A DNA stretch of 64,000 nucleotides from Lentinula raphanica (Eukaryota > Basidiomycota > Agaricomycetes > Agaricales > Omphalotaceae), in assembly GCA_027919835.1 (NCBI GenBank), contig JANVFP010000019.1, forward strand, positions 744,001-808,000. Direction: 5' to 3'. The translations under genes and the position numbers were made by a program. The notes under the pieces were generated by a model. It worked only from the letters and a program-made list of their open reading frames with translations, did not search any database and had not been told where the DNA came from. This document shows positions 1-10,753 of this stretch, in pieces; the first letter of the stretch is position 1, and each line of letters begins with the position of its first letter.

Positions 1-2
1 CC

Positions 3-317
3 ATCACTGCAACCAACACTCCAAAAACTGGCTTGGCACACTACATCCTAGACATGTTCCATGACCTACTCAACGACCTACGACAAGTACACCCTGTCAT
101 CCCAGTCACAATCTCATGGGTCCTGGGACACAAGGGAGTAGAAGGGAATGAACGAGCAGACCAGGAGGCGAAGAGGGCAGCCACCACTAGATCCAGCCCA
201 GAGCAAACACTACCGACGAAGCTGCGAGGTGCCCTCCCTCGTAGCCGTACGGCAGCAGTTCAAGTGTTTCAGCAGTGTAGAAGAGAGGAAAGGTCCTGGG
301 ATGGTCTTCTCAGATAG
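3..317 (+). CDS. C-terminal RNase H of a LINE retrotransposon (partial)
   Basis: The frame is open to the left window edge, so the true start lies outside; there is no ATG before residue 18. The motif SWVLGHKGVEGNERAD (bases 111-158) is the signature of the C-terminal RNase H domain of LINE-type polyproteins, with the catalytic Asp at its end. That domain removes the RNA strand during target-primed reverse transcription. The frame ends at a TGA about 50 residues further on. The family is inferred from this motif alone; reverse transcriptase lies off-window. A cellular RNase H1 is the less likely alternative, because no N-terminal hybrid-binding domain is visible and the surroundings are all transposons. 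Confidence 0.7.
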   Translation: MTATNTPKTGLAHYILDMFHDLLNDLRQVHPVIPVTISWVLGHKGVEGNERADQEAKRAATTRSSPEQTLPTKLRGALPRSRTAAVQVFQQCRREERSWDGLLR

Positions 318-797
318 CGAGGTCATGCCGTTACAGTGAGTAGCCGTAGAAAGGTTCCAGATGTTTGGTAGATTAGAAAGAAAAGTTAGAGTGTATAGAA
401 ATAGAGTGTTGAAGAATGAAGTTTAATGGACAGTCTCGTCCACGTTGGCAATCACAACAAAGATTTGACTTAAGCTTTGAGTTTCTTTGATATGAGGGTA
501 GAAAAATAGATATTGATTCATCAGTACACAAAGATATAGAGGACTCCTTGTCATGTATGGAGTCCGAGGCGGAAAGTTAGGATAGGAGATACAAGTACAG
601 TTTAGATATTTGAGACCAATGAATGTGAATATAGAAAGAAATTGGAAGTATCAAGGTCGGATGCGATGGAAGGGAAGACAGCAACGGGTACGACCGATGG
701 AGCTAAAGGTCCGCAGGAGGCGTCAAAGGTAGATTCCAACCCAAGGGCATCCAGCCCTACCACAGTGCACCCAACAAAAGTGAGTTCGTCCTCGAAC
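318..797. other. intergenic stretch, nothing recognised
   Basis: I see no convincing gene. A short plus-strand open frame (642-887) is Ser/Thr-rich with no recognised motif. This probably contains the 3' untranslated part of the LINE and the junction with the minus-strand sequence that follows. Confidence 0.4.
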
Positions 798-1559
798 TCA
801 GATATAGTCGTGAATAACTACTCCAGGGGAGGAGATGTATGCTTCACTGTAATACTTCAGTACCTTGCCACCATATGCAAGCTGTAAGGCCAGGTTGAGA
901 AGATCGTTGACCAATAGCTTGAAGTCCGAGAAAACAATTTTCAATCGTTGTTGGTTATTGTGGAAAAAATCGGAGTCGCTGAGGTCGAGGTAGTTCAGTA
1001 GACCCATACGAAATGCGAGTGATTTAGTGAGGCCGTCGACGATGCGAACTCGATGAGCATTTTTGATTTCAAGAAGAGTATCAATAGGTTGTTGAGTTAA
1101 GGCATAGAAATTGACGTCGGTATGCTTCATCTTGTGTGTCCATAGATATTTAGACCGACTTCGAGGGTGAATGATGGGTCTCTTGCATTCCCAAAGACAC
1201 AGCAACCCTCACTTATGATCCATGACGAGTTGGTTGCAACACTCCATGAAATACTGATAGTTGAAAGGGTACGAAGAAGCCCTGGCTTTGATATAACGAT
1301 GAGGAACAATGCTTTCCGAGACGCCAAAGTAGAGCTTGGAGAACGTCAGGAATGGGTCTCTTACCCACACGGCAACGAACTTGTTATGCTGATCTAAAAC
1401 AATGATAGGCCTCGCGAACCAGATTTCTGCTCGAGAGAATGAAGGAATATTGGAAATATGATCTGGCGTGAGAGAATGGTTATGTCGCGATTGCCATGGG
1501 GCAAAGAAAAAAGGATTGTCATAGTGTAGGTCTGAGTTGAAGATGCTAGCGTCCTGCAC
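798..1559 (-). pseudogene. unidentified minus-strand protein, frameshifted
   Basis: Two overlapping minus-strand frames (1559-1209 and 1205-798) look like one protein broken near 1210. The first contains RPIIVLDQHNKFVAVWVRDP; the second begins around LWECKRPII and runs on with MKHTDVNFYALTQ. The segment lies downstream of the gypsy-1 integrase on the same strand. I do not recognise it with confidence. The 'RPII-D-FVAVWV' type of segment faintly recalls the N-terminal part of basidiomycete TET/JBP-linked proteins, but no HxD iron motif follows, so no function is assigned. Confidence 0.25.
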
Positions 1560-1815
1560 ACCTGATTATTTGCGAACGTTAGAGAATTGGAAGTTATATA
1601 GTCCCAATCTGTTTTGGTGTACGGGGCAAGTGGGTGGACATTTATAGAAGCCTATAAGGCGTTCCTTCGTTGCCCAGGGGACAAATCCAGGTAATGGCAA
1701 AGAATGACCAGTGCAAAGATAGGTCAATTTGTCCATGAGGGAGGAAAGAAAGACGAAGCTAGTCAAGATATTGAGACAAAATATTATAATGTACAATTTG
1801 ATAATGAGGACTCTC
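1560..1815 (-). other. 3' non-coding/LTR-like region of gypsy-1
   Basis: Read on the minus strand, this follows the integrase stop and contains a TATA-like ACTATATAAC. That would suit an LTR promoter downstream of pol, but no second LTR copy was found in the window, so the boundaries are unproven. Confidence 0.25.
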
Positions 1816-2606
1816 CTAGAGAAGTCCGTTCGCAATCCAAAAGGATATCGCGACGGACACCTTAGACTCCGGATTTGTGATAGTGGAATCAAGGTGCGTC
1901 AGTATCTTGAGAGACGATCGTAATGTCTGATTATCTGGTCGGAAGAAGAAGAAGAGTCGAAGATGTCGGATATTGACTCGTCCACGCATGACTGCTCCTG
2001 AGAGCTCCCAAAGGATGAACGTGTCGTTGTCCAGCTTCTTGTGAATGATATAAGGCCCGGTGTAGGTCCATTCTCCTTTGCCGCCTTTGATTTCGTCAAG
2101 ATGGGACTCTCGAAGCCAAACAAACATGCCTTCTTCGTAGTCAGCAAAGTCGAATTGATAATGATGGCGCTTAGCTTGGTTTTCGATGGCTTCATGCCTT
2201 GACTTCCTGAGGGTTTCCATAGCTGCTTCTAAATCTTTGTCTCTCCTAAGTATTTGGCAGGCACACAGTTCCAAAAGATCTTCGTGAGTATTGACTTTGT
2301 CCCAATCTAAGGTTTGCCATGTATGCTCATTCACGTCGAAGGAGAAAACCGGACTTTGTCCATATAAGAGGTAAAAAGGTTGATAACCTGTAGAGCGAGT
2401 GGTAGTGACTCGAATTGCGAATAAAGTAGGTTGTACATATCTGGGCCATGTACCCTTAGTGTCACCTGCGAGTTTGAACAGACAGGAAGTGAAGACTTGG
2501 TGCTGTCTTTCGACTGGAGCATTTCCTTCTGGGTGATAAGGCATAGAAATGACCACTGTGCAGTGGTAGAGGGTTGTGAGAAGATGAGCAACCTCTCCGT
2601 TGAATT
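1816..2606 (-). CDS. gypsy-1 integrase, C-terminal half (fragment)
   Basis: Integrase inserts the cDNA copy into the genome. This half begins at the hAT-like MITE with GEVAHLL. It contains the second half of the catalytic core, including MPYHPEGNAPVERQHQ with the catalytic Glu in VER, then a long linker and the GPYIIHKKL-type C-terminal fold. The end beyond RHLRLFFFF departs from the family and probably reads into non-coding sequence. The first catalytic half lies at 3373-3702, beyond the MITE, in the same strand and frame order. It cannot make protein as it stands. Confidence 0.75.
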
Positions 2607-3372
2607 TAGAGATGCTCACGAGTGGCAAGTGTTGACAAGTACTCGTGAGTTTATTCGTACTCGTGACTTGCGAGTCGAGTGTTTTATTTATACGAGTGTA
2701 CTCGTGGCACGAGTGTATATTCGAGTCACGATCATCAAATTGTGTTGACAAGTACTCGTGCAATTTATTTGTGAGTATTCTCCTGTACTCGTGAGTATTT
2801 CTACTATTAACCCTGCACATGACTTTTCTCAGTGGCTATGTGCTTATTATAAATTTTTGTGTTAGAGTCACAGCCACTGCCTATTATAATTATTAGGAGA
2901 AAAGGAGTAATATAGCCTAACATATGTCAGATGTAAGAAAATGTGAATGGTGAAGTGGTTAAAGGCGCTGACTCTGGACTAAGGTCAGCCTTCCTTTAAC
3001 TTCCTTCAGAGTTCAATTCCCCCTCATGGCAACTTTACCTAGCAGTAAATCTGTACATTGTTCTTGCTTCAAAGCATGTTAATACATGTTTCGGTACTGT
3101 ATATTTATTAAAAGCTATGAAAATTAAGGTAACGAGTATTAAAACACTCGAGTGTATTTTTCAATACTCAAGTCTTTCCTCTATATACTCGAGTAGACAC
3201 TCGAGTCACGATTTGACTAATTTACCTTGAATATTTGTGGCACTCGCACTCGAGTGTCTGTTACTTAGAAACACTCGAGTATAGACTCGAGTCACAGTTG
3301 CTGATTTTGAGTGACAAATATTCATGTCACGAGTGGCAAGTACACTCGAGTGTGCACTTGTGAGCACCTCTA
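2607..3372. mobile_element. hAT-like MITE (copy 1) inside gypsy-1 integrase
   Basis: The left end TAGAGATGCTCACGAGTG matches, in inverted form, the right end (TAGAGGTGCTCACAAGTG). These fit the YARNG-type hAT termini. The flanks are GTTGAATT (2599-2606) and CTTGAATT (3373-3380), an 8-bp duplication with one mismatch, as hAT elements make. Removing 766 bp rejoins the integrase EF(K/N)GEV. The interior is crowded with ACTCGTG/ACTCGAG motifs and has no coding capacity for a transposase. A second, older copy is at 26080-26481. Confidence 0.72.
2943..3035 (+). other. degenerate tRNA-like segment inside the hAT MITE
   Basis: TGGTGAAGTGG (2949-2959) fits the pol III A box and AGTTCAATTCC (about 3010) is close to a B box. 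The layout with a long variable region resembles tRNA-Ser or tRNA-Leu. The T stem does not pair and the anticodon arm is abnormal, so this is not a functional tRNA. It may be a SINE head or a captured tRNA relic. Confidence 0.4.
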
Positions 3373-3702
3373 CTTGAATTCGGATCTGCCGTCAACGGAG
3401 ATGTAGGGCACACATCCAAATCGGCAGATAATGTCTTCGTAAATGAATTGAGCCATAGCCTTGGATGTTGCTCTTCGAACAGCCTTAGCTTCTGGCCAAC
3501 CAATAGTTGGTTTGACGGTGTGGAAAACATATTCGAATCCACGTTTGCTGGTAGGCATGTGAATGGTGTTGATATTGAAATGTCGAATTAGTGGTGCAGT
3601 CCAAGATTCAGAGTAAGGAAGCACTGGCCTCTTTGCCATTGCTTTTTGGCACTCTATACAGGATCACACGAACCATGAGACATCCTGGAACAGATTCTTC
3701 CA
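3373..3702 (-). CDS. gypsy-1 H2C2 end and integrase N-terminal half (fragment)
   Basis: Minus-strand frame with SCIECQKA (the Cys pair of the H2C2 zinc-binding domain) followed by the first part of the integrase core: HMPTSKRGFEYVFHTV, then CVPYISVDGRSEFK with the second catalytic Asp. The conserved V-R-S-C has become V-TGA-S-C (TGA at 3664-3666). The two His residues of H2C2 lie 11.3 kb away at about 15060-15090, on the other side of the KDZ element. The fragment stops at the hAT MITE. Confidence 0.75.
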
Positions 3703-3780
3703 CACCTGTAGCTGTAGGAATTATGCATTACAAACAGATAACTGTCCCCCTATGTTATGCGTAATGAACGGTACCTTATC
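3703..3780 (+). repeat. left terminal inverted repeat of the KDZ element
   Basis: Pairs with 14940-15017. The shared blocks are CTGTAGCTGTAGG, ATGCAT(T/A)AC, GATAACTGTCCCC and TATGCGTAATGAACGG. GGCAGCTA(A/G)CGGCACTGA motifs follow as subterminal repeats (3810-3890). Confidence 0.7.
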
Positions 3781-4141
3781 CCACACCTAATATCTGGTGG
3801 TAGGGCTGGTCGGCAGCTAACGGCACTGAACTACCTCTCCCTTATGCTGAATCCTAAATTTGGGGCTCCCGGCAGCTAGCGGCACTGAGCCTTTTCTCCC
3901 TCATGCCGTATCCTATATTTGGCCGAATCAAGACTGCGATAATCGTATAGATAAGACACCAATTTGATAAGACACCGATTTGATAAGACACCGATATGAT
4001 AAAACACCGATATGATAAGACAGTGATAACAAGATTATGAGATTAGATATCCTCAGGAACCGCTTCCTCGTCCAGCCCCTCGTCCTCCTCGTCCTCCTCA
4101 TCCTCAGAAGCACTGTCCATGTCCCCAACCTCATCCACCTG

Positions 4142-4326
4142 TAGCAGTAAAGATACTTTAAAACAAGCTGTGAACTTCACGGTGGTGTATTGTAATCCAT
4201 ACCGTGAACTTCACAGTGCACTAAAAAGTTCACCGGGGCTGCTGGAATAGCTCCGGGAACCTGCTAAAAATTGCCGGGGGGCCCTCATATAATTCCGAGA
4301 GGTCTGTAGATTATTTCCTTTTTGGT
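4142..4326. other. short non-coding stretch before the inverted repeat
   Basis: Contains the acceptor side of the acidic last exon of the KDZ gene and a G-rich stretch (4236-4282, CCGGGG-type). The latter loosely resembles the ends of the inverted-repeat family at 18181. Confidence 0.3.
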
Positions 4327-6042
4327 AATATTATTTAAATAAATGTATATAGGTAACTAAAATATATATAAAATCAGTAAAATACTCAAAAATTAGGAGA
4401 AAAATGATTCGCTCAAAAAAGGAGAAAATAACCTGATTGATACATTACCTTTTTTGGTAAGAATACATATAGGGTCCAAATAGGTCCCTAAAAATATGGG
4501 AAAAAATTATAAATAATCCAAAAATATACACAGTAGGCAATTCTATTTGTAGACGACATATGTCTAGGGTATATATTGGTGCCTGATAATAGAAAAATAT
4601 CATATGGAATCCAGAATTAGCTAACACAGGGCACTGATTACCTCAGGCACATCAAAACTACTCAAAAAGGAAATTGGTCTAAAAATAGAACTTGATGTCA
4701 TCTTGTAGTAAAAAATCTGAAAAAATCATAAAAAATATATATAAAATTCAGGGGTGCCTCATTGTCCCTGAAAATGCAAAATAAAAAAAAATACACAACA
4801 AGTGTAAAAAATTTTGACTTCATAACATGGGTGTATGCACTGTCATTTACATAAAACACTGTTATATCACAAAAGATCATAGTATAGCTAGCCACACAGG
4901 TTGTATTTTTGAGTTCTCCGAATTATATCTAGAGGAATATGATATAGACAACATCCTGACACAATATAGAGCCCACACAAAAATTATTGAGTGAGCTAAT
5001 AATGAATTTTGACTGAAAAACACCAAATAAGCGCCCAAAACTGGTTGTTATAAGTGTCCTATTGGAGGTATGTTATACTTACTGATGAAGTGTGTTGAGT
5101 ATAATGTGTGATAACACTACTCCGAGTTTTTGATTGTTAAGTATATTATATTGATTGATGATGTGTGTTAAGTGTAACACACATGAGCACTGTTCTGAGT
5201 TTTTTCATTGTTAAGTGTGTTGAGTATGTTAAGTATAATACACATGAACACTGTTCTGAGAGTTTTCATTGTTAAGTGTGTTATGTGTGTTAAGTATAAT
5301 ACACATGAACACTGTTTCGAGGTTTTTCATTGTTGAATGTGTTGAGTAGAATACACATGAATACTATTCTAAGATTTTTCATTGTTAAGTGTGTTAAGTA
5401 TAATAAGCATTGAGTATGCTGAATATATCGAATGATATAAACTATTGTAGGTGCCTGAGGGTACTGGGGGTGGTAAAAATAGCTTGTGCATCAGATATAT
5501 TGAATGAATAGAGGATCTAGTATAATTTGGAGTGATAAAATTTTTTACACTTGTCGTGTATTTTTTTTTTTATTTTGCATTTTCAGGGACAATGAGGCAC
5601 CCCTGAATTTATATATATTTTTTATGATTTTTTCAGATTTTTTACTACAAGATGACATCAAGTTCTATTTTTAGACCAATTTCCTTTTTGAGTAGTTTTG
5701 ATGTGCCTGAGGTAATCAGTGCCTATGAGTGCCCTGTGTTAGCTAATTCTGGATTTCATATGACATTTTTCTATAATCAGGCACCAATATATACCCTAGA
5801 CATATGTCTTCTAAAAACAGAATTGCCTACTGTGTATATTTTTGGATTGTTTATGATTTTTTCCCCATATTTTTAGGGACCTATTAATTGGACCCTATAT
5901 GTATTCTTACCAAAAAAGGTAATGTATCAATCAGGTTATTTTCTCCTTTTTTTTAAGCAAATCTTTTTCTCCTAATTTTTGAGAATTTTACTGATTTTAT
6001 ATATATTTTATTTACCTATATACATTTATTTAAATAATATCA
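4327..6042. repeat. long inverted-repeat AT-rich element, copy 1
   Basis: The left arm (about 4327-4830) and right arm (about 5533-6042) are inverted copies of each other over roughly 500 bp, at an estimated 90% by eye. Both contain the block CCTAAAAATATGGG, the block CAGGGGTGCCTCATTG and the outer end ATTATTTAAATAAATGTATA. The centre (4830-5530) is AT-rich with many copies of a GTTAAGTGTGTTGAGTATAA-like unit. No transposase is encoded. Copies with other arrangements lie at 18140-19848 and 20440-21960. Confidence 0.75.
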
Positions 6043-6045
6043 GCT

Positions 6046-6605
6046 GATTCTGCCAGGCTTTTGCAAAAGATTCCGATAACTATCTAAACATGTTTTGCAA
6101 AAAATCTGGATAACTCATCGGCCCTACTAGAAAACTAATATTTAAATGATTTAAAAAAGAATCAAAATATTATTTTTAATAATGAATTGCTTATATCTCT
6201 TGAACCAGCCATTTTTAGAGAAAACTGAGACCCCCCTTATGTAATATAGGTCTAGGGCTACCTCCCAACCCCCAACCCCAACCCCTAACCCTAACCCCTA
6301 ACCCATGAAAAATATTCTCAACCCCTAACCCCTAACAGGCCCCAACCCCTAACCCCTAACCCTAGTTTCCTTATGTTGGGCAACAAATCAGACCCCTCCC
6401 TATGTGGGGGTTAGCACAAGTGCTAACCCCCACGGTCGGTGCCTGATTTGTTGCTTAATCCCAGTTTTTTAGTATTTTTATTATTTTTAAATTCTTTTTT
6501 AAATGATTTAAATATTCATTTGTGGCAGTGCTGATAACTATCCAGATATTTTGCAAAACATGTTTGGATAGTTATCGGAATCTTTTGCAAAAGTCTGGCT
6601 GAATA
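6046..6605. mobile_element. inverted-repeat element carrying telomere-like repeats
   Basis: Terminal inverted repeats of at least 70 bp: ATTCTGCCAGGCTTTTGCAA at the left and ATTCAGCCAGACTTTTGCAA (reverse complement) at the right. They continue through GATTCCGATAACTATC and ACATGTTTTGCAAAA, with further inner pairing at ATATTTAAATSATTTAAAAA. The interior has a C-rich telomere-like array. The right end cuts the KDZ transposase after GVGL. The left end abuts the preceding inverted-repeat element, so the order of insertion is unclear. No protein is encoded. Confidence 0.6.
6255..6367 (+). repeat. interstitial telomere-like CCCTAA array
   Basis: About 14 imperfect units of ACCCCTAA, ACCCTAA and ACCCCAA, split by the interruption CATGAAAAATATTCTC. 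TTAGGG (CCCTAA on this strand) is the usual telomere repeat of filamentous and mushroom fungi. The CCCCTAA variants argue for degeneration or for an element-specific array rather than a true chromosome end. Confidence 0.7.
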
Positions 6606-7307
6606 TGGTGAGGCCGACGCCAGTCGTAGCATAACCTCATGAAAACTTTGTATTTGCATGGTCCAACGCCGATAATCCGGTACACGTAGACATCTGTGAT
6701 CAAGGTGAGTCTTACAAGTTACTCCTGCATACCAATTGTTAACAACGTACCTCTTGCTGATCAGTTACTGAAGAAAGGTATTGCCGGAAAAGAGTATCCT
6801 CCATGAAATACGAGCCACCAACATCCAGATCGGGATCTTGTTTCTCAGAAGAGACCAATCGGCGTTTAAGACGAAAACATGCATCCAGCGCGAAATAAAT
6901 CCAATAGAGGTACCTGTTATTCTATTGAGAACCAACTCTGATTGCTGCAAAGTATGATGTCTGACCTTCTCGATGCAGCTACCTCTTTCCAATTCTCTGG
7001 TAAATTGACCCCCGGTCGCGGACAAGCAATACACGCTACTCCCATCTCTCCAGCTGAGGTTTCGGCCAGTGTGCGGGTGCCATTGTTCCCTTGTCCGGCT
7101 TGTTTTGCCATCTTCAGGTGGCGCCACTCTTTCATCATATACGAAAACGCCTTATAACAGTCCTACGCAACGCCGGTACACGTTCAGTTGATATGCCACA
7201 TTACGATTCGACTGGTTCATACCTTTATATTTTTGACCCCCGTGTTATCTGTTAGCTTTTCTAATCCAGCGTAGAAATCATATGTCGTCACTTTTCCCTG
7301 GAGAGTT

Positions 7308-7532
7308 CATCAGGAAAAGTACCCTTGGCCCAGGTAACCCAGAGACACCCCCCAAAACCTAGGCTCTCCCAAAGCACCCAAAGAAATCTGAGGCAAACTT
7401 AGGCTTGCCCAGGCTTTTCCAGGCAAACTCAGGCTTGCTCAGGCTTTTTCAGGCAAATTCAAAGTTTTTAGACTGCTGAGGTTTGGGGGGGTATCTCTGG
7501 GCAACCTAGGCACCAGGTCAGTTTTGCTGATG
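7308..7532. mobile_element. Plavaka-like MITE 1 inside the KDZ transposase
   Basis: 225 bp with ends CATCAGGAAAAG and (inverted) CATCAGCAAAAC. A 2-bp duplication TT flanks it (7306-7307, 7533-7534). Excision restores the KDZ reading ILTLQGK exactly. Copy 2 (26126-26350) has the same length and is almost identical. Inner blocks CAGAGACACCCCCC are inverted near each end. Confidence 0.85.
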
Positions 7533-8714
7533 TTAGGATGTGGAACATGTCCAGAACGCGGTAAGTTGCAGCTGTCCGAGGTTCAAGATGTGTTGCAGGA
7601 AACCACCGTTGCCACAAGATTTGCTGATACCGTTCACCTGCTGAAGCACGATTCGGGCAGTTACAGTATGACAGATCCACCGTATGGATACCATTTGTAT
7701 GGATCACCGTGAAGTCACGAACAACTCGAGGATTTATGCACAACTGTCCAAGTTGGTGACCAAGTTGAATCGTAACGCCAATATCGCGGAGAGAAATCCT
7801 TTCAAAAAACTTTCCGTTCCACCTCTTATAGCATGTGTTAGCTCAACGCGTCTTAATATAAATCAAATGCCCTTACCTCAACAATGTCCAAAGGTTTGTC
7901 CTCGTGCTTCGATTTGCAGCACTCCTCACACACTAAATCTTCAGCGAAGCATTCCATACAACGGAACAATGGTGTATGTTCCTCTCCCTCACGTTGACAC
8001 ACGCAGCAAGTCTCTACGTCGCTGTCGCCTCGACTCTCATTCCGAATCATTTCAGCCAAATAGTCATCCGCGTGTGCTCTCCACTCCAGAAGTGGTTGAT
8101 CCTGGACAGGTAAGGATTAATTTTCATATCATCGGATAGAGTTCTTGCTACTCACTGAGGTCAAATAGCGTCTTCTTGCTTTCACTGCGGCTATAGTCAT
8201 CAAATCTGCGACATTGATGACTTTGGTGGAATCCGGCACGTAAACGTGGTCGGAATTGGTGTAGTTATCCAGGATAGCAGACACAAAATTGAATCCTGGA
8301 GAAGAAGAATCGTTGTCGTCCCCTTCGCGCTTTTTTTTGTTGGCAGACAAAGGCACTAAAGCATTCGCAGCTTTACGCTTGATCCGTCGGCCGTCTTTCA
8401 AGAGTTCGTCCATATGAACTGGAACATGAGTAGAGAAGATCGACCCAAACAACACCTTCTGAAAGATGTTGTTAGACTTGGCCATGTTCAGAATGGGAGA
8501 GGACAGTAGGTACGACACGTCTACTACTAGCCTGACCGCGCAATAATCCCTGACTTAGGGGACAACATCCGGTGGCCGATTTCCTCGCTTGCAGAACTTT
8601 ACCCATATAGTAGTAATGTTCCACTTCGCTCAAATTTGTTGTCTGATGTTTGATTTTTTCTAGGGCTGATACCAATCGCACCCTGTCGTTTCTTATACTG
8701 GTACCTCCACCGCT

Positions 8715-9005
8715 ATGCACAGCAATTCACAACACAATGCTGATTCTGTTGCTTCTATAGAGTCCATAGAAACTCAACAAAACCAGCCACCTGCTTCGCC
8801 TGACGGCTGGGGCGATTCTGGTGAATCTTCTGGAGGTTGCGGACAGGTGGATGGATTTGGATACAGGGATGGCTGGGGGTTGACGGTACCCTGGATGCAC
8901 ACCAACCGAGAGTGTCATACTTCCAACTCCACGGCCCTCCACAATCTACGCGTTGACTTCAATAACGCCAGTTTGACCTTCGAGGGTGCAGAGACGCAGA
9001 ACTGA
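8715..9005 (+). CDS. hypothetical Gly/Ser-rich protein, divergent from the KDZ transposase
   Basis: A 96-residue plus-strand frame starting 230 bp from the divergent KDZ transposase start. It is Gln/Ser/Gly-rich at the start (SPDGWGDSGESSGGCGQ). No known domain. It may be the first exon of the gene that continues at 9011; no clear donor site was seen. Coding status is uncertain. Confidence 0.3.
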   Translation: MHSNSQHNADSVASIESIETQQNQPPASPDGWGDSGESSGGCGQVDGFGYRDGWGLTVPWMHTNRECHTSNSTALHNLRVDFNNASLTFEGAETQN

Positions 9006-9010
9006 TCTCG

Positions 9011-9370
9011 ATGACCTCGAGACAAAGCCTTGGGCTTCAGTCCAATGTAAGCAGCCATTCGATTGAGTACTATTCAATTCTGACACGAAATCAAGCCTAT
9101 CTTTCCAGCGAAGAAGCTCGCAAGGCTTCGAGTCCATACCCTACATTCACAGGCCGTCAGGTCATCCAGCGTCTTGAAGAGATCCATGCACAATTAATTT
9201 CTCGCATCCACGACCACGATTCCTTGGTGAAAAAAATCTTCGAGACTCTGTCTACACTTTCGGCCCTCCAAGCCCGTGAACGACAGATTTCGAGTGAAAT
9301 CGACACTTTGCGTAACACTCAGCGTGAACTGGAGGGGTTGTCGGAAATTTCCTATGCACGTTTGTTGTAG
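9011..9370 (+). CDS. hypothetical coiled-coil protein in the KDZ element
   Basis: 119 residues starting MTSRQSLGLQS. The second half (from FTGRQVIQRLEEIHAQL to TQRELEGLS) has a heptad-like pattern typical of a coiled coil. It overlaps no recognised family. Its placement between the transposase and the viroplasmin gene suggests element cargo. Confidence 0.4.
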   Translation: MTSRQSLGLQSNVSSHSIEYYSILTRNQAYLSSEEARKASSPYPTFTGRQVIQRLEEIHAQLISRIHDHDSLVKKIFETLSTLSALQARERQISSEIDTLRNTQRELEGLSEISYARLL

Positions 9371-10753
9371 ATTTCATTGTTCATTATTATGTAGCTTTGT
9401 GTATTCTCGCCGTTACAATCTATCTGCATGCTGCGCAGTCTCTACGTGCAACGTTCAACCCTCGGATGATCCTCTAAGCAAATCTATTATTGAAAACTGG
9501 CATCGGGAACTGGCAACAGAACTGTACGTGACACATACATCGCGAACTGGCCACATAACGTTTTGGAAATGTATGAAGCTTTGGACAATGAACGAAGGTA
9601 TATCACTGATGTTTTTTTTTGCTGTATGGACTCTTTGCGACTGAAAGAAAATATCTGCAAATATTTAGAGAAGAGGACAAAGAAATAGAGTGGCTACAGA
9701 AGATATGTCGGAAACTGGCCACGTTAAGTGCTACAAATCTTCGAAACCCGAACTTGATCTATATATTGACTGTCCTTGCTTTCAAACAGCCAACATCATC
9801 TCTCGAAGTACATCTTTTGTTCATCCTCCTTACACACAGAAATTTCGTATAGACATTTAACAATGTCTAACACTCAAAACGTACAAGGTAAGCTATTAAA
9901 ATGTAATGGTAATTGCACGAAGACTGATCATCGTATCACGAACTGGCCATGTAGGCCGTCGTAAGTTTGATGTCAGCCTCTCAAAACTTACTTGGCCTGG
10001 TGTGCAATTCTATGACTTCAAAACATACAAACCACCCGACATGCTTTCAAAGACTGCTCAAGAATCTCAAATAGAGGAGAAGGTGCTCACACCTCAGCAG
10101 GAAGCTTGCAGACGTTACAAAGAAAGGTATATCATTAACACCGCATACTAATAGGTCACTTATAAAATTATACGTAGAAACCGAGAGCGACGACGTCAAA
10201 AAGCTTGTGAAAGAATGGCAAAGTGAGTCGACACCAATAATATATGTATACTAATACCAGAGCGTTCTTTCAGGCGAAGGGCAGATAATCACGAAAAAGA
10301 ACGAGAAATCCAGAAACCGTATGAAGAACTTTATCGTCAAAGGCTGGTATCTCAGAGTCTTCACAAAGATGTTCGTGTCTTGAATATCTGATCCTTTGAC
10401 AGACACCGCGAGGAGCGCCGATATCAAGAAGATCACCGTCGTTGTCTGCTATACATCGAGAATCACGGTGCCAAGAGCTTCCACCACTATTTGAGACGAC
10501 GTAACGGACACTTGCAACGTCCAGAAGATTATCCGGTAGTCCAACCAGCGTCCAATTAGCATGATATCTGCAACGGCGTATACAATGTCCGGAAGATTAT
10601 CCAGAAGTCGAACTAGGGAGATAGGGTCAAATTAGCATGATAAATTCAATCCCCAAATATACGTTCTTGCTGCCAACGAGATGACAGATCCAACCGCTGA
10701 TATTCATTCAATGTGCAAAAAAATACAATGCATTCCATATACCGATGTAGAGC
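9371..10753 (+). other. region with short spliced-looking basic frames, no firm gene
   Basis: Small plus-strand exon-like pieces rich in Arg/Glu: ending at 10126 before GTATATC, then 10178-10222 (RERRRQKACERMAK) before GTGAGT, then 10274 onward. They are joined by good GT-AG introns containing CTAAT branch-like sequences. A stop in the last piece and the repeated phrase CGAACTGGCCA suggest a decayed gene. No family was recognised. Confidence 0.3.

Larger units (their letters stand above)
4043..8485 (-). pseudogene. KDZ transposase with CxC2 cysteine cluster, interrupted
   Basis: Would be the DDE-type transposase of the surrounding element. Exon 1 starts at the ATG at 8485 (MAKSNNIFQK). After an intron ending at about 8108, the CxC2 cluster shows CCVC, FRCMEC and CEECC, followed by HTNGIHTVDLSYC and WFPATHLEPRTAATYRVLD, all hallmarks of CxC2-type KDZ proteins. 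At ILTLQ a 225-bp MITE is inserted (7308-7532); the frame resumes with GKVTTYDFYAGLEK. Further on are ACFRLKRRLVSSEKQDPDL and, after an intron, MSTCTGLSALDHANTKFS-TGA-GYATTGVG (stop 6637-6639). Most of the DDE core is lost at 6605, where inverted-repeat elements intervene. An acidic last exon (4141-4043, rich in DEE) survives. Confidence 0.8.

Noticed and set aside
2431..2748. Plus-strand 105-codon frame across the integrase and MITE
   Set aside because: It is antisense to the conserved integrase and continues into repeats; no family resemblance.
6255..6367. True chromosome end or assembly joint at a telomere
   Set aside because: The array is short, impure and lies inside matching inverted repeats, with coding sequence of one gene (KDZ transposase) on both sides of the larger insertion.
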